Source of the DNA: Nevskiales bacterium
Lineage (GTDB): Bacteria > Pseudomonadota > Gammaproteobacteria > Nevskiales > Nevskiaceae
Direction of reading: 5' to 3'
DNA length: 15,521 nt
Assembly: GCA_022616655.1 (NCBI GenBank)
Contig: JAKEEJ010000054.1
Span: forward strand, 1-15,521
Part shown: positions 1 to 9,634 of the stretch, piece after piece
How positions within the stretch are numbered: the stretch's first letter is position 1
How the letters are laid out: each line of letters opens with the position of its first letter
Translations under genes and position numbers: made by a program
The notes under the pieces: model-generated
Told to the model about the DNA's origin: nothing
Database searches by the model: none
What the model saw: the letters and a program-made list of their open reading frames with translations, nothing else

Positions 1-1617
1 CCGATCGTGCCGCTTCGAGAAAAGAAAAAGCGAAAAACGTCCGCGGCGTCCGACGGTCAGTTGCCGCTGCCCATCGGGCAGGGCGAAGCCGATGCCACCG
101 TGCCGCCGTTCAAGGGGGATCCCCTGCCGCCGCTGTCCATCCTCGACCCGCCGCGACCGGCCTCGCGCGGCTACACGCCGGAGGATCTGGAGCGCATTTC
201 GCGCGAAGTGGAACAGCACCTGAACGACTTCGGCGTGGAGGCGAAAGTGGTCGCCGCGCAACCCGGACCGGTGGTGACGCGCTTTGAACTGCAACCCGCG
301 CCGGGCGTCAAGGGCAGTCAGATCAGCAATCTGGCCAAGGACCTCGCGCGCGCGTTGTCGGTGTCCAGCGTGCGCGTGATTGAGGTGATCGAGGGCAAGT
401 CGGTCATCGGGTTGGAGATCCCCAACCAGCAGCGCGATATCGTGATGCTGTCGGAAATTCTGACCTCGCCGGCCTATGCCGGCTCGCATTCTCCAATTTC
501 CCTGGCGCTGGGCAAGGATATTTCCGGCACGCCGGTGGCGGTGGACCTGGCCAAAATGCCGCATCTGATGGTGGCGGGCACCACCGGTTCCGGGAAAAGC
601 GTGGCGATCAACGTCATGATCCTGTCCATGCTCTACAAGGCCACCGCGGAGCAGGTGCGTTTCATTTTCATTGACCCGAAGATGCTGGAACTTTCCGTTT
701 ACGAAGGCATTCCGCACCTGCTGACGCCGGTCGTGACGGATATGAAAGATGCCGCCAATGCGCTGCGCTGGTGCGTGGCCGAAATGGAGCGCCGCTACCG
801 GCTGATGACGGCGCTGGGGGTACGCAACATCGGTGGCCTGAACCGCAAGATTGAAGAGTCCCGGAAGTCCGGTCCGTCCCTCCGCGATCCCCTGTTCGCG
901 CCGCCGGCGCTGGTGCTGGAGGCCGAGTCCAGCCTGCCGCCGGAGCCGGTTGAGCCGCCGCTTCTGGATCCACTGCCCAACATTGTGGTCATCATTGACG
1001 AGCTGGCCGACATGATGATGGTGGTGGGCAAGAAGGTGGAAGAACTGATTGCGCGCCTGGCCCAGAAGGCACGGGCCGCCGGCGTGCATCTCATCGTGGC
1101 GACCCAGCGGCCGAGCGTGGACGTCATCACGGGCTTGATCAAGGCCAACATTCCATCGCGCATCGCTTTCCAGGTCGCCTCGCGCGTGGATTCGCGCACC
1201 ATCCTCGACCAGATGGGCGCGGAAACCCTGCTCGGTCACGGTGACATGCTGTACCGCCCGATCGGCGCGAGCCAGGTCAGTCGCCTGCACGGCGCCTTCG
1301 TGGACGATCACGAGGTGCACAAAGTGGTGGCCTACCTCAAACAGGTTGGCGAACCGAAATACATCGAAGAGGTTCTGGCCGACGAACCGCAGCCGGGCGA
1401 AGCTGGCGGCGGCCACGATGCCGAACAGGACCCGCTCTACGACCAGGCGGTGCAGGTCGTTCTGGAGAGCCGCAAGGCTTCGGTGTCCTGGGTGCAGCGG
1501 CGGCTCAAGATCGGTTACAACCGCGCGGCGCGCATGGTGGAGCGCATGGAAGCCGTCGGCCTGGTCGGCCCCAGCGGCCCCGGCGGCGTGCGTGAAGTGC
1601 TGGCGCAGAATCGCTGA
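1..1617 (+). CDS. ftsK: DNA translocase FtsK, C-terminal part (5' end outside window)
   Basis: Septum-anchored hexameric DNA pump that clears the chromosome terminus and activates XerCD at dif during division. The frame is open from base 1, so the N-terminal membrane domain and the start of the linker lie upstream of the window; the GTG at 7 is only an internal codon. Counting from that codon, a basic linker is followed by the alpha/beta motor. Walker A (GTTGSGKS) is at about residues 191-198 and Walker B (VVIIDELAD, Asp331/Glu332) follows. The signature [19 protein letters not shown] comes next. The last roughly 65 residues are the winged-helix gamma domain that reads KOPS DNA and contacts XerD ([20 protein letters not shown]). 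A proline/glutamate-rich insert (about residues 295-322) lies just before Walker B, where the family varies in length. lolA follows after 9 bp, as in many gammaproteobacteria. Confidence 0.96.
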   Translation, partial: PIVPLREKKKRKTSAASDGQLPLPIGQGEADATVPPFKGDPLPPLSILDPPRPASRGYTPEDLERISREVEQHLNDFGVEAKVVAAQPGPVVTRFELQPAPGVKGSQISNLAKDLARALSVSSVRVIEVIEGKSVIGLEIPNQQRDIVMLSEILTSPAYAGSHSPISLALGKDISGTPVAVDLAKMPHLMVAGTTGSGKSVAINVMILSMLYKATAEQVRFIFIDPKMLELSVYEGIPHLLTPVVTDMKDAANALRWCVAEMERRYRLMTALGVRNIGGLNRKIEESRKSGPSLRDPLFAPPALVLEAESSLPPEPVEPPLLDPLPNIVVIIDELADMMMVVGKKVEELIARLAQKARAAGVHLIVATQRPSVDVITGLIKANIPSRIAFQVASRVDSRTILDQMGAETLLGHGDMLYRPIGASQVSRLHGAFVDDHEVHKVVAYLKQVGEPKYIEEVLADEPQPGEAGGGHDAEQDPLYDQAVQVVLESRKASVSWVQRRLKIGYNRAARMVERMEAVGLVGPSGPGGVREVLAQNR

Positions 1618-1626
1618 AGGTCAAAA

Positions 1627-2328
1627 ATGTCTCGCGCAAAGACGCAAAGAGCGCAAAGGAAAAGCGCGATCCAGACCAAGAAAGCCCATTATTTACTTGG
1701 CGTTCTTAGTGTTCTTTGCGCGAACAGCTTTGTTGGAGATGCACAGGCTGCGGCGCCGGACGCCTTGCAGCAGTTCGTGGATCACGTCAATGCGCTGTCG
1801 GCAAAATTCGAACAGGTACAAAAGGACGAACGTGGCGAGGTGTTACAGGTGTCGTCCGGGCGCTTGTGGCTGGCGCGGCCCGATGCCGCGGCGAAAACCG
1901 GGACCGGAAAATTCAGATGGAATTACGAAAAACCGTACCCGCAGTCGGTGGTCTGCGACGGGGTGACGCTCTGGCTGTACGATCCCGATCTGGCCCAGGT
2001 CACGGTGCGTCCGGCGGGCGTCAGCCTGCAGGGAACGCCGGCGCAGTTGCTGTCCGATCGCGCCGCGCTGGACCGCCATTTCACGATTGAGGCGGCGGCC
2101 ACGGGCCCCGAGCGTGGCCTGCGGCTGGTGCCGAAGTCTCAGGACAGCGACTTCCGTTTGATCGAGTTGTGGTTCAAGGGCGGCCTGCCGCGACGTCTGC
2201 GCTTCCACGACCAACTGGGTGGAACGAGCGAAGTGAGCTTCAGCGAAATTCTGACTCCGGCGAAGCTGGATGCCACGGTGTTCGAATTCAAAATTCCCGA
2301 GGGCGTCGAGGTGATTTCAGCGCAGTAG
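1627..2328 (+). CDS. lolA: Outer-membrane lipoprotein carrier protein LolA
   Basis: Periplasmic chaperone that takes lipoproteins from the LolCDE transporter and passes them to LolB at the outer membrane. The protein is 233 aa. It has a basic n-region (residues 2-19), a hydrophobic core (about 23-32, LLGVLSVLCA) and a likely signal peptidase I site after DAQA (Ala41|Ala42). The mature part shows the LolA pattern: VDHVNALSAKFEQ near its N-terminus, then KFRWNYEKPYPQ, DGVTLWLYDPDL and a C-terminal FKIPEGVEVI. An AAGG ribosome site ends 6 nt before the ATG. No other ATG, GTG or TTG lies in frame before the signal peptide, so this start is well fixed. The n-region and core are encoded by the two arms of a repeat (see 1630-1723). 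Residues 86-93 look like a small insertion between the usual RP and GKFRW. The gene follows ftsK by 9 bp and precedes rarA. LolA identity is confident. Confidence 0.93.
   Translation: MSRAKTQRAQRKSAIQTKKAHYLLGVLSVLCANSFVGDAQAAAPDALQQFVDHVNALSAKFEQVQKDERGEVLQVSSGRLWLARPDAAAKTGTGKFRWNYEKPYPQSVVCDGVTLWLYDPDLAQVTVRPAGVSLQGTPAQLLSDRAALDRHFTIEAAATGPERGLRLVPKSQDSDFRLIELWFKGGLPRRLRFHDQLGGTSEVSFSEILTPAKLDATVFEFKIPEGVEVISAQ
1630..1723. repeat. CGCAAAG-type imperfect inverted repeat inside the lolA signal-peptide region
   Basis: The left arm (about 1631-1659) contains three phased CGCAAAG-like units (GCGCAAAG, ACGCAAAG, GCGCAAAG). The right arm (about 1697-1723) ends in TTCTTTGCGCGA, and its reverse complement begins TCGCGCAAAGA and continues with degenerate AAGA units aligning with the left arm. 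The 37 bp between them are not repeated. This resembles the short palindromic CGCAAAG repeats that I recall being scattered through many proteobacterial genomes and often misread as small ORFs. No other copy is present in this window. The element is read through in frame by lolA, beginning directly after its ATG. Confidence 0.7.
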
Positions 2329-2339
2329 CGCTGAAATCA
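2312..2339. repeat. 12-bp perfect inverted repeat spanning the lolA stop codon
   Basis: TGATTTCAGCGC (2312-2323) and GCGCTGAAATCA (2328-2339) are exact reverse complements separated by AGTA. The lolA stop TAG (2326-2328) falls in the loop and the first base of the right arm. A G-T and a G-C pair can extend the stem outward. No T-run follows, so an intrinsic terminator is unlikely. A REP-like element, an mRNA 3'-stabilising hairpin or an attenuator between lolA and rarA are possible. Confidence 0.6.
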
Positions 2340-2360
2340 TCCCGAGCGTATGCGAGGGAT
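2339..2360. repeat. Imperfect palindrome in the lolA-rarA gap
   Basis: ATCCC at 2339-2343 pairs with GGGAT at 2356-2360. A few inner pairs (GCG with TGC, one of them a wobble) surround a short TA loop, with two mismatches in the stem. It directly abuts the perfect stem at 2312-2339. The CCCGAGCG...GCGAGGGAT arrangement resembles a small dispersed palindrome seen beside genes in other proteobacteria (from memory). Weak on its own. Confidence 0.35.
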
Positions 2361-2382
2361 CTCCCGAGATGGCCGGTAGACG

Positions 2383-3684
2383 GTGAAGACAGAACCCATA
2401 GCGCCGCTGGCCGACCGGATGCGGCCGCGCACGCTCGACGAGATGGTGGGTCAGCCGCACCTGCTCGGTCCGGAAGCGCCCCTGCGCCGGTTGCTGGAGG
2501 CGGGCTCGGTACCCTCCATGGTGTTCTGGGGACCGCCCGGCACCGGCAAGACCACGCTGGCGCGTCTGGTTGCGAGCGAGTCCAGTTGCCGATTTCTGGC
2601 GCTGTCGGCCGTGATGGCGGGCGTCAAGGACATCCGGGACGCCGTTGCCCGGGCCCGGCAGGCGCTGGCGGAAAATCCGCCGCAGCGCACGGTGCTGTTC
2701 GTTGATGAGATTCATCGTTTCAACAAAGGCCAGCAGGATGCCCTGCTGCCATTTGTCGAGGACGGCACGCTGATTCTGGTCGGCGCCACCACCGAGAATC
2801 CCTCGTTCGAACTGAATTCGGCGCTGCTGTCGCGACTGCGCGTGTTTGTATTGAAGCCGCTCGCCGACGACGACCTGCTGGCCCTGATGCGCCGCGCCCT
2901 GGCCGATTCCGAGCACGGCACGGGTGGCGAGCTGCCGGAGCGCTGGTTGACGCGCATCGTCGAACTGGCCGACGGCGATGCCCGCCGCGCCCTGATTCTG
3001 CTGGAAACGGCGGTAGAACTGATCCGCGCCGAAGGTAAAACGGACGACGCCACCCTGGAAAAACTGCTCGGCAAAAGCGGGCGGCGTTTCGACAAGCAGG
3101 GCGAACAGTTCTACGACCAGATCTCGGCCCTGCACAAATCCGTGCGCGGCAGCGATCCCGACGCGGCGCTCTACTGGTTCGTGCGCATGCTCGACGGCGG
3201 CGCCGATCCGCGCTACCTGGCCCGGCGCGTGACGCGCATGGCGGTGGAAGACGTGGGTCTGGCCGATCCGCGCGCGTTGCAGCTCTGCCTCAACGCCTGG
3301 GATACCTACGAACGGCTCGGTTCGCCGGAAGGCGAACTGGCCCTTGCGGTCGCTCTCGTTTATCTGGCGGTGGGCCCCAAGAGCAACGCGGTGTACACGG
3401 CATTTGGCGCGGCGAAGGCCGCGGTGGACGCGCACGGCACGCTGGAGGTGCCGCTGCACATCCGCAACGCGCCCACGAAACTGATGAAGGAGCTCGATTA
3501 CGGCAAGGGTTATCGCTACGACCACGACGAGGCGGACGCTCACGCCGCCGGCCAGCAATACCTGCCGGACGCGCTGAAGGGCGCGCAGTTCTACCACCCG
3601 GCCCCGCGCGGGCTGGAAATCAAGATCGCAGAGAAACTGGCGCAGCTGCGCGCCGCCAATCGCAAGGCCAAGTCTGAGAGTTAG
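2383..3684 (+). CDS. rarA: Replication-associated recombination protein A (AAA+ ATPase, RarA/MgsA)
   Basis: Clamp-loader-like AAA+ ATPase acting at stalled replication forks, related to eukaryotic WRNIP1/Mgs1. The protein is 433 aa, close to the usual 430-450. It has the N-terminal PLADRMRPRTLDEMVGQ box, Walker A (GPPGTGKT, residues 50-57) and Walker B (LFVDEIHRFNK, Asp108/Glu109). The sensor-1 stretch is GATTENPSFELNSALLSR, and the C-terminal tetramerisation region includes YPHAPRG-like YHPAPRGLEIKI. The start is a GTG at 2383: an in-frame TAG lies two codons upstream, and the next ATG (2419) would remove the conserved PLADR. No good ribosome site is visible, so translation may depend on coupling with lolA, 54 bp upstream. 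It is in the conserved ftsK-lolA-rarA string. Confidence 0.95.
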   Translation: MKTEPIAPLADRMRPRTLDEMVGQPHLLGPEAPLRRLLEAGSVPSMVFWGPPGTGKTTLARLVASESSCRFLALSAVMAGVKDIRDAVARARQALAENPPQRTVLFVDEIHRFNKGQQDALLPFVEDGTLILVGATTENPSFELNSALLSRLRVFVLKPLADDDLLALMRRALADSEHGTGGELPERWLTRIVELADGDARRALILLETAVELIRAEGKTDDATLEKLLGKSGRRFDKQGEQFYDQISALHKSVRGSDPDAALYWFVRMLDGGADPRYLARRVTRMAVEDVGLADPRALQLCLNAWDTYERLGSPEGELALAVALVYLAVGPKSNAVYTAFGAAKAAVDAHGTLEVPLHIRNAPTKLMKELDYGKGYRYDHDEADAHAAGQQYLPDALKGAQFYHPAPRGLEIKIAEKLAQLRAANRKAKSES

Positions 3685-3755
3685 AGTCTGTTGCACCGCC
3701 GTGCGGTAATGGTGTACTGGTTCTAATATCGGGGACATCGAACGGGGGAGTGAGC

Positions 3756-4136
3756 ATGCCAGCAATACTCGGGGTGGTTTTTGGAGGCGCCATCGGCAGC
3801 CTGCTGCGCTTTTACACGACGCTGGGGGCGCGGCGCTTGGGCGCGGATTTTCCCTGGGGTACTTTGCTGGTCAACGTCGCCGGCAGTTTCATGATTGGCG
3901 TGGTCTGGGCGTATTTTCTGGACCGTCCCCACACGCCGGAGTGGTTGCGGCTGGGACTCATGACCGGGGTGCTGGGCGGGTTTACCACGCTCTCGTCCGT
4001 GTCCCTGGAATCGGTGCTGCTGGCCGAATCCGGGGCCTGGGGTCCGGCGGCTTTGAACCTGCTGGCCAATTTTATTCTGGGGGTCATTGCCTGCCTGATC
4101 GGTCTCACGCTCGCCCGGCCGCTGTTCGCAGTCTAG
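3756..4136 (+). CDS. crcB: CrcB/Fluc-family fluoride channel with atypical phenylalanine box
   Basis: Small inner-membrane protein that forms antiparallel dimers and exports fluoride. It is 126 aa from the ATG at 3756, which is preceded by GGGGGAG with 5 nt spacing; a GTG at 3750 is in frame but overlaps that ribosome site. Four hydrophobic helices are evident. Family motifs are GGAIGSLLRF (helix 1), GTLLVNVAGSF with the conserved Asn (helix 2) and GGFTTLSSVSLE (helix 3 break). In characterised Flucs the last motif reads TTFSTFS, with two Phe lining the fluoride path; here they are Leu and Val. I found no fluoride riboswitch in the 71 bp before the gene; TAATAT at 3724-3729 is a possible -10 without a convincing -35. 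serS follows after 30 bp. Confidence 0.92.
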   Translation: MPAILGVVFGGAIGSLLRFYTTLGARRLGADFPWGTLLVNVAGSFMIGVVWAYFLDRPHTPEWLRLGLMTGVLGGFTTLSSVSLESVLLAESGAWGPAALNLLANFILGVIACLIGLTLARPLFAV

Positions 4137-6266
<2,130 letters not shown>

Positions 6267-6304
6267 CGGTACAGGATAAGCGAGCCGGCAGGATGTGAAA
6301 AACT

Positions 6305-6829
6305 CTACGTATCTGCCTGTCGCCGCCGGTGGAAGAGGGGTATCGGATCGTCGGCCGCGCCCTGGTAGTGCAGTGTGAAATCCTTGAAGGCATTCAACGC
6401 ATCGTCCAGGTCCTGACCGGGTTTGACCTCGAAGGCGTTGATGCCGCAGCGGTGCATGTAAAACATCGAATCGCGGAAGACGTCGCCCGTGGCGCGAATC
6501 TCTCCCCGGAAGCCGTGCCGTTCCCGCAGCACTCGGGCCTGCGAATAGGCGCGACCGTCAAAAGTGCGGCCGCCCTCGGGCCGTGGCTGAATGAAGACAA
6601 AGTACAGTGCAATCAGCGGCAGGTGCGGCAGATCGTCCTGTAATTCCGCGACGTCCAGCTCGCTGGGAATGGCCACGCCGACGTCGCCGCGGGCCTTTAA
6701 CACCGGTGTTTCCGCCCGCCAGCGCGCAAGAGAGACGATGACCCTGCCCGCGGCGGGCAGCGGCGCCGCGTCGTCCAGTCGGCACCAGTCGTCGGTAACG
6801 ATCCGCTGGTCTCTAATGATTTGTGTCAT
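6305..6829 (-). CDS. DUF934 family protein, sulfite-reductase-associated
   Basis: Protein of about 174 aa of unknown biochemical role; the family (DUF934) is known to occur directly after siroheme sulfite/nitrite reductase genes in proteobacteria. Visible features are an N-terminal MTQIIRDQRIVTDDW, a middle HLPLIALYFVFIQPRPEGGRTFDGRAYSQA and a C-terminal GDVFRDSMFYMHRCGINAFEV. It has no signal peptide or clear membrane helix. The single Cys in that last motif does not suggest a metal centre. The start at 6829 overlaps the end of the reductase gene by 17 bp in another frame; an in-frame ATG at 6835 adds two residues and is also possible. The overlap implies translational coupling and a joint function. 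An accessory or electron-transfer role in sulfite reduction is an inference. Confidence 0.9.
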   Translation of the reverse strand: MTQIIRDQRIVTDDWCRLDDAAPLPAAGRVIVSLARWRAETPVLKARGDVGVAIPSELDVAELQDDLPHLPLIALYFVFIQPRPEGGRTFDGRAYSQARVLRERHGFRGEIRATGDVFRDSMFYMHRCGINAFEVKPGQDLDDALNAFKDFTLHYQGAADDPIPLFHRRRQADT

Positions 6830-8471
6830 AGACATTCTGCTTGAACGGCTCCAGGCCCACGCGCCGGTAGGTATCGAGAAAGCGCTCGTCCTCCTGGCGC
6901 TGCGCGAGGTAGGTTTCGACCAGCCGGGTGATGGCCTCCACGACCCGGTCGCGGGCAATGGCCGGGCCCAGGCGGTCGCCCAGCGCGGCATCGTTGCTGG
7001 CGCTGCCGCCCAGGGTGAGCTGGTACCATTCCTCGCCTTCCTTATCCACGCCCAGCACGCCGATGTGGCCGACGCTGTGATGGCCGCAGCCGTTCATGCA
7101 GCCGGACATCTTGATCTGGAGCTCGCCGAGGTCGTAGAGGTAGTCCAGCTTGTCGAAGCGCTCGGATAATTCCTGCGCAATGCCGATCGAACCGGCATTG
7201 GCCAGCGAGCAGAAGTCCAGCCCCGGGCAGCAGATCAGATCGGTGAGTGTGCCGATGTTGGGGGTGGCGAGATGGAGCGGCGTGAGCGCCTGCCAGAGGG
7301 CATACAGATCGGCCTGTTTCACGTCGGCCAGTACCAGGTTCTGGTCGTGCGTGGTGCGGATTTCGCCGAAAGAGTAAAGGTCCGCCAGCCCGGCCAGCGC
7401 GTCCATCTGGGCCGAGGTGCAATCGCCCGGCGCGACGCCGCGGGCCTTGAGCGAGATAAAAACGATGCGGTACCCCGGCACCCGGTGCTCCCGGGTGTTG
7501 TGCCGGATCCAGGTGGCAAAGGACGCGTCGGATTCCAGCGCAGGCGTGAACGTCGCGTCGTCGTCGGCTTTCGCCTCGTACGGATGCGGCTGGAAAAACG
7601 CCCGGAAGTAATCCAGATCCTTGCGTTCCAGCTTGAGCGGCGTGTCTTTGATCTGTTTCCACTCGGCCTCGACCTGTTCGGCGAATTGCGCGGGACCCAG
7701 CGCCTTGACCAGAATCTTGATGCGCGCCTTGTGGATGTTGTCGCGCCGGCCCAGGCGGTTGTACACCCGCAGAATTGCTTCGCAGTACGACAGCAGGTCT
7801 GCTTCCGGAAGAAACTCGCGGATCTTGTGACCGATCATGGGTGTGCGGCCCAGGCCGCCGCCCACGTACACCGTGTAGCCGATTTCACCGCGCGCGTTGC
7901 GGACGATATGCACGCCGATGTCGTGGACCATCGTCGCCGCACGGTCGGTGGTGGAGGCCGAGAACGCGATCTTGAACTTGCGCGGCAGAAAGTTGAATTC
8001 CGGGTGGAACGAGGCCCACTGTCGCGTGATTTCGCAGTAGGGCCGGGGGTCCACCCATTCGTCCTTGGCCACGCCGGCCAGAGGGTCGGTGGTGATGTTG
8101 CGAACGGCATTGCCGCTGGTCTGGATGGCGTGCATTTCCACCTCGGCCAGCTCGGCCAGAATATCCGGTGTTTCTTCCAGCTTCGGCCAGTTGAACTGGA
8201 TGTTCTGGCGCGTGGTGAAATGGCCGTAGTCCTTGTCGTAGCGGCGCGCGATGTGGGCCAGGCATCGCATCTGCCTCGAGGACAGCAGGCCGTAAGGGAT
8301 GCTGATGCGCAGCATCGGGGCGAAGCGCTGGAGATACAATCCGTTGCGCAGCCGTAGCGCGCGGAACTCATCGTCCGTGATCCGGCCCGCGAGGTAACGG
8401 CGCGTCTGGTCGCGGAACGCCGCAACGCGTTCGTTGACCAGCTGTTGATCGAAAGTGTCGTAGCGATACAT
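6813..8471 (-). CDS. cysI: Siroheme [4Fe-4S] sulfite/nitrite reductase (hemoprotein)
   Basis: Six-electron reduction of sulfite to sulfide for cysteine synthesis (the same fold reduces nitrite). The protein is 552 aa with two ferredoxin-like half domains. The siroheme-binding arginine motif HFTTRQNIQFNW is near residues 93-104, and YVGGGLGRTP follows in the first half. The cluster ligands are Cys415-x5-Cys421 (CPGLDFC) and Cys458-x3-Cys462 (CMNGC), the same spacing as in E. coli CysI. Sulfite is favoured over nitrite by context: cysB upstream, DUF934 and hemD downstream, cysG nearby. No flavoprotein partner (cysJ) is present, so ferredoxin or an unlinked donor is likely. The ATG at 8471 follows a GC hairpin (8480-8498) with no strong ribosome site. 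The symbol is by family; some annotations would only say nitrite/sulfite reductase. Confidence 0.93.
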   Translation of the reverse strand: MYRYDTFDQQLVNERVAAFRDQTRRYLAGRITDDEFRALRLRNGLYLQRFAPMLRISIPYGLLSSRQMRCLAHIARRYDKDYGHFTTRQNIQFNWPKLEETPDILAELAEVEMHAIQTSGNAVRNITTDPLAGVAKDEWVDPRPYCEITRQWASFHPEFNFLPRKFKIAFSASTTDRAATMVHDIGVHIVRNARGEIGYTVYVGGGLGRTPMIGHKIREFLPEADLLSYCEAILRVYNRLGRRDNIHKARIKILVKALGPAQFAEQVEAEWKQIKDTPLKLERKDLDYFRAFFQPHPYEAKADDDATFTPALESDASFATWIRHNTREHRVPGYRIVFISLKARGVAPGDCTSAQMDALAGLADLYSFGEIRTTHDQNLVLADVKQADLYALWQALTPLHLATPNIGTLTDLICCPGLDFCSLANAGSIGIAQELSERFDKLDYLYDLGELQIKMSGCMNGCGHHSVGHIGVLGVDKEGEEWYQLTLGGSASNDAALGDRLGPAIARDRVVEAITRLVETYLAQRQEDERFLDTYRRVGLEPFKQNVYDTNH

Positions 8472-8479
8472 GACGGAAT

Positions 8480-8498
8480 CCGCTGCTCGGGGCAGCGG
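8480..8498 (-). repeat. 7-bp GC hairpin in the leader of the sulfite reductase gene
   Basis: CCGCTGC (8480-8486) and GCAGCGG (8492-8498) are perfect complements around a 5-nt loop. On the minus strand it lies between the cysB stop and the reductase ATG and ends 8 nt before that ATG. It has no following T-run, so it is more likely a leader structure close to the ribosome site than a terminator for cysB. Confidence 0.5.
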
Positions 8499-8520
8499 TT
8501 AAGCCTAGCAGGACGTGGGT

Positions 8521-8551
8521 TTTATCAGTAGACGATTCGGGCGCTATGCAA
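8521..8551 (-). promoter_or_regulatory. Weak sigma-70-like promoter candidate for the sulfite reductase gene
   Basis: On the minus strand TTGCAT (8551-8546) is followed after 19 nt by GATAAA (8526-8521), a poor -35/-10 pair. Promoters activated by CysB commonly have poor core elements. The 91-bp gap between cysB and the reductase is the only place for a separate promoter. Read-through from cysB is equally possible. Confidence 0.22.
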
Positions 8552-8562
8552 AGACCGATGCG

Positions 8563-9582
<1,020 letters not shown>

Positions 9583-9592
9583 CTAGACTCGA

Positions 9593-9598
9593 ATCATA
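9593..9598 (-). promoter_or_regulatory. Candidate -10 box for cysB in the divergent cysB/TSUP region
   Basis: On the minus strand TATGAT matches the sigma-70 -10 consensus at five of six positions and lies 35 bp upstream of the cysB ATG. A poor -35 (CAGCCA) would lie 17 nt further upstream. The 76-bp region 9559-9634 must carry control signals for both cysB and the TSUP gene and is the obvious place for CysB (auto)regulation. Confidence 0.35.
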
Positions 9599-9634
9599 CT
9601 GTTTTCGCCGGGCGATGGCTGCTACGGTTTGCGC

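Noticed and set aside
76..83. GGGCAGGG octamer matching the FtsK-orienting KOPS consensus
   Set aside because: A single occurrence inside a GC-rich gene is expected by chance; orientation bias cannot be judged from 15 kb.
1241..1966. Open frame across the ftsK end and lolA start
   Set aside because: Arg/Trp/Ser-rich out-of-frame reading of ftsK and of the CGCAAAG repeat. The repeat part gives the typical spurious peptide of that family; lolA uses a different frame with a good ribosome site.
3685..3755. Possible fluoride riboswitch before crcB (GGTAATGGTG resembles part of the motif)
   Set aside because: The hairpin partner and the downstream GCTGATG...CCTAC conserved part are absent, and the region is too short for the usual fold.
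2317..3765. Long minus-strand open frame of 482 codons opposite rarA
   Set aside because: Shadow frame of a GC-rich gene. Its composition (Arg/Gln/His-rich, no domain) is unlike a real protein, while rarA on the other strand is unambiguous.
7272..8357. Plus-strand open frame of 361 codons opposite the sulfite reductase gene
   Set aside because: Antisense shadow with no motifs; the reductase has all cluster ligands intact on the minus strand.
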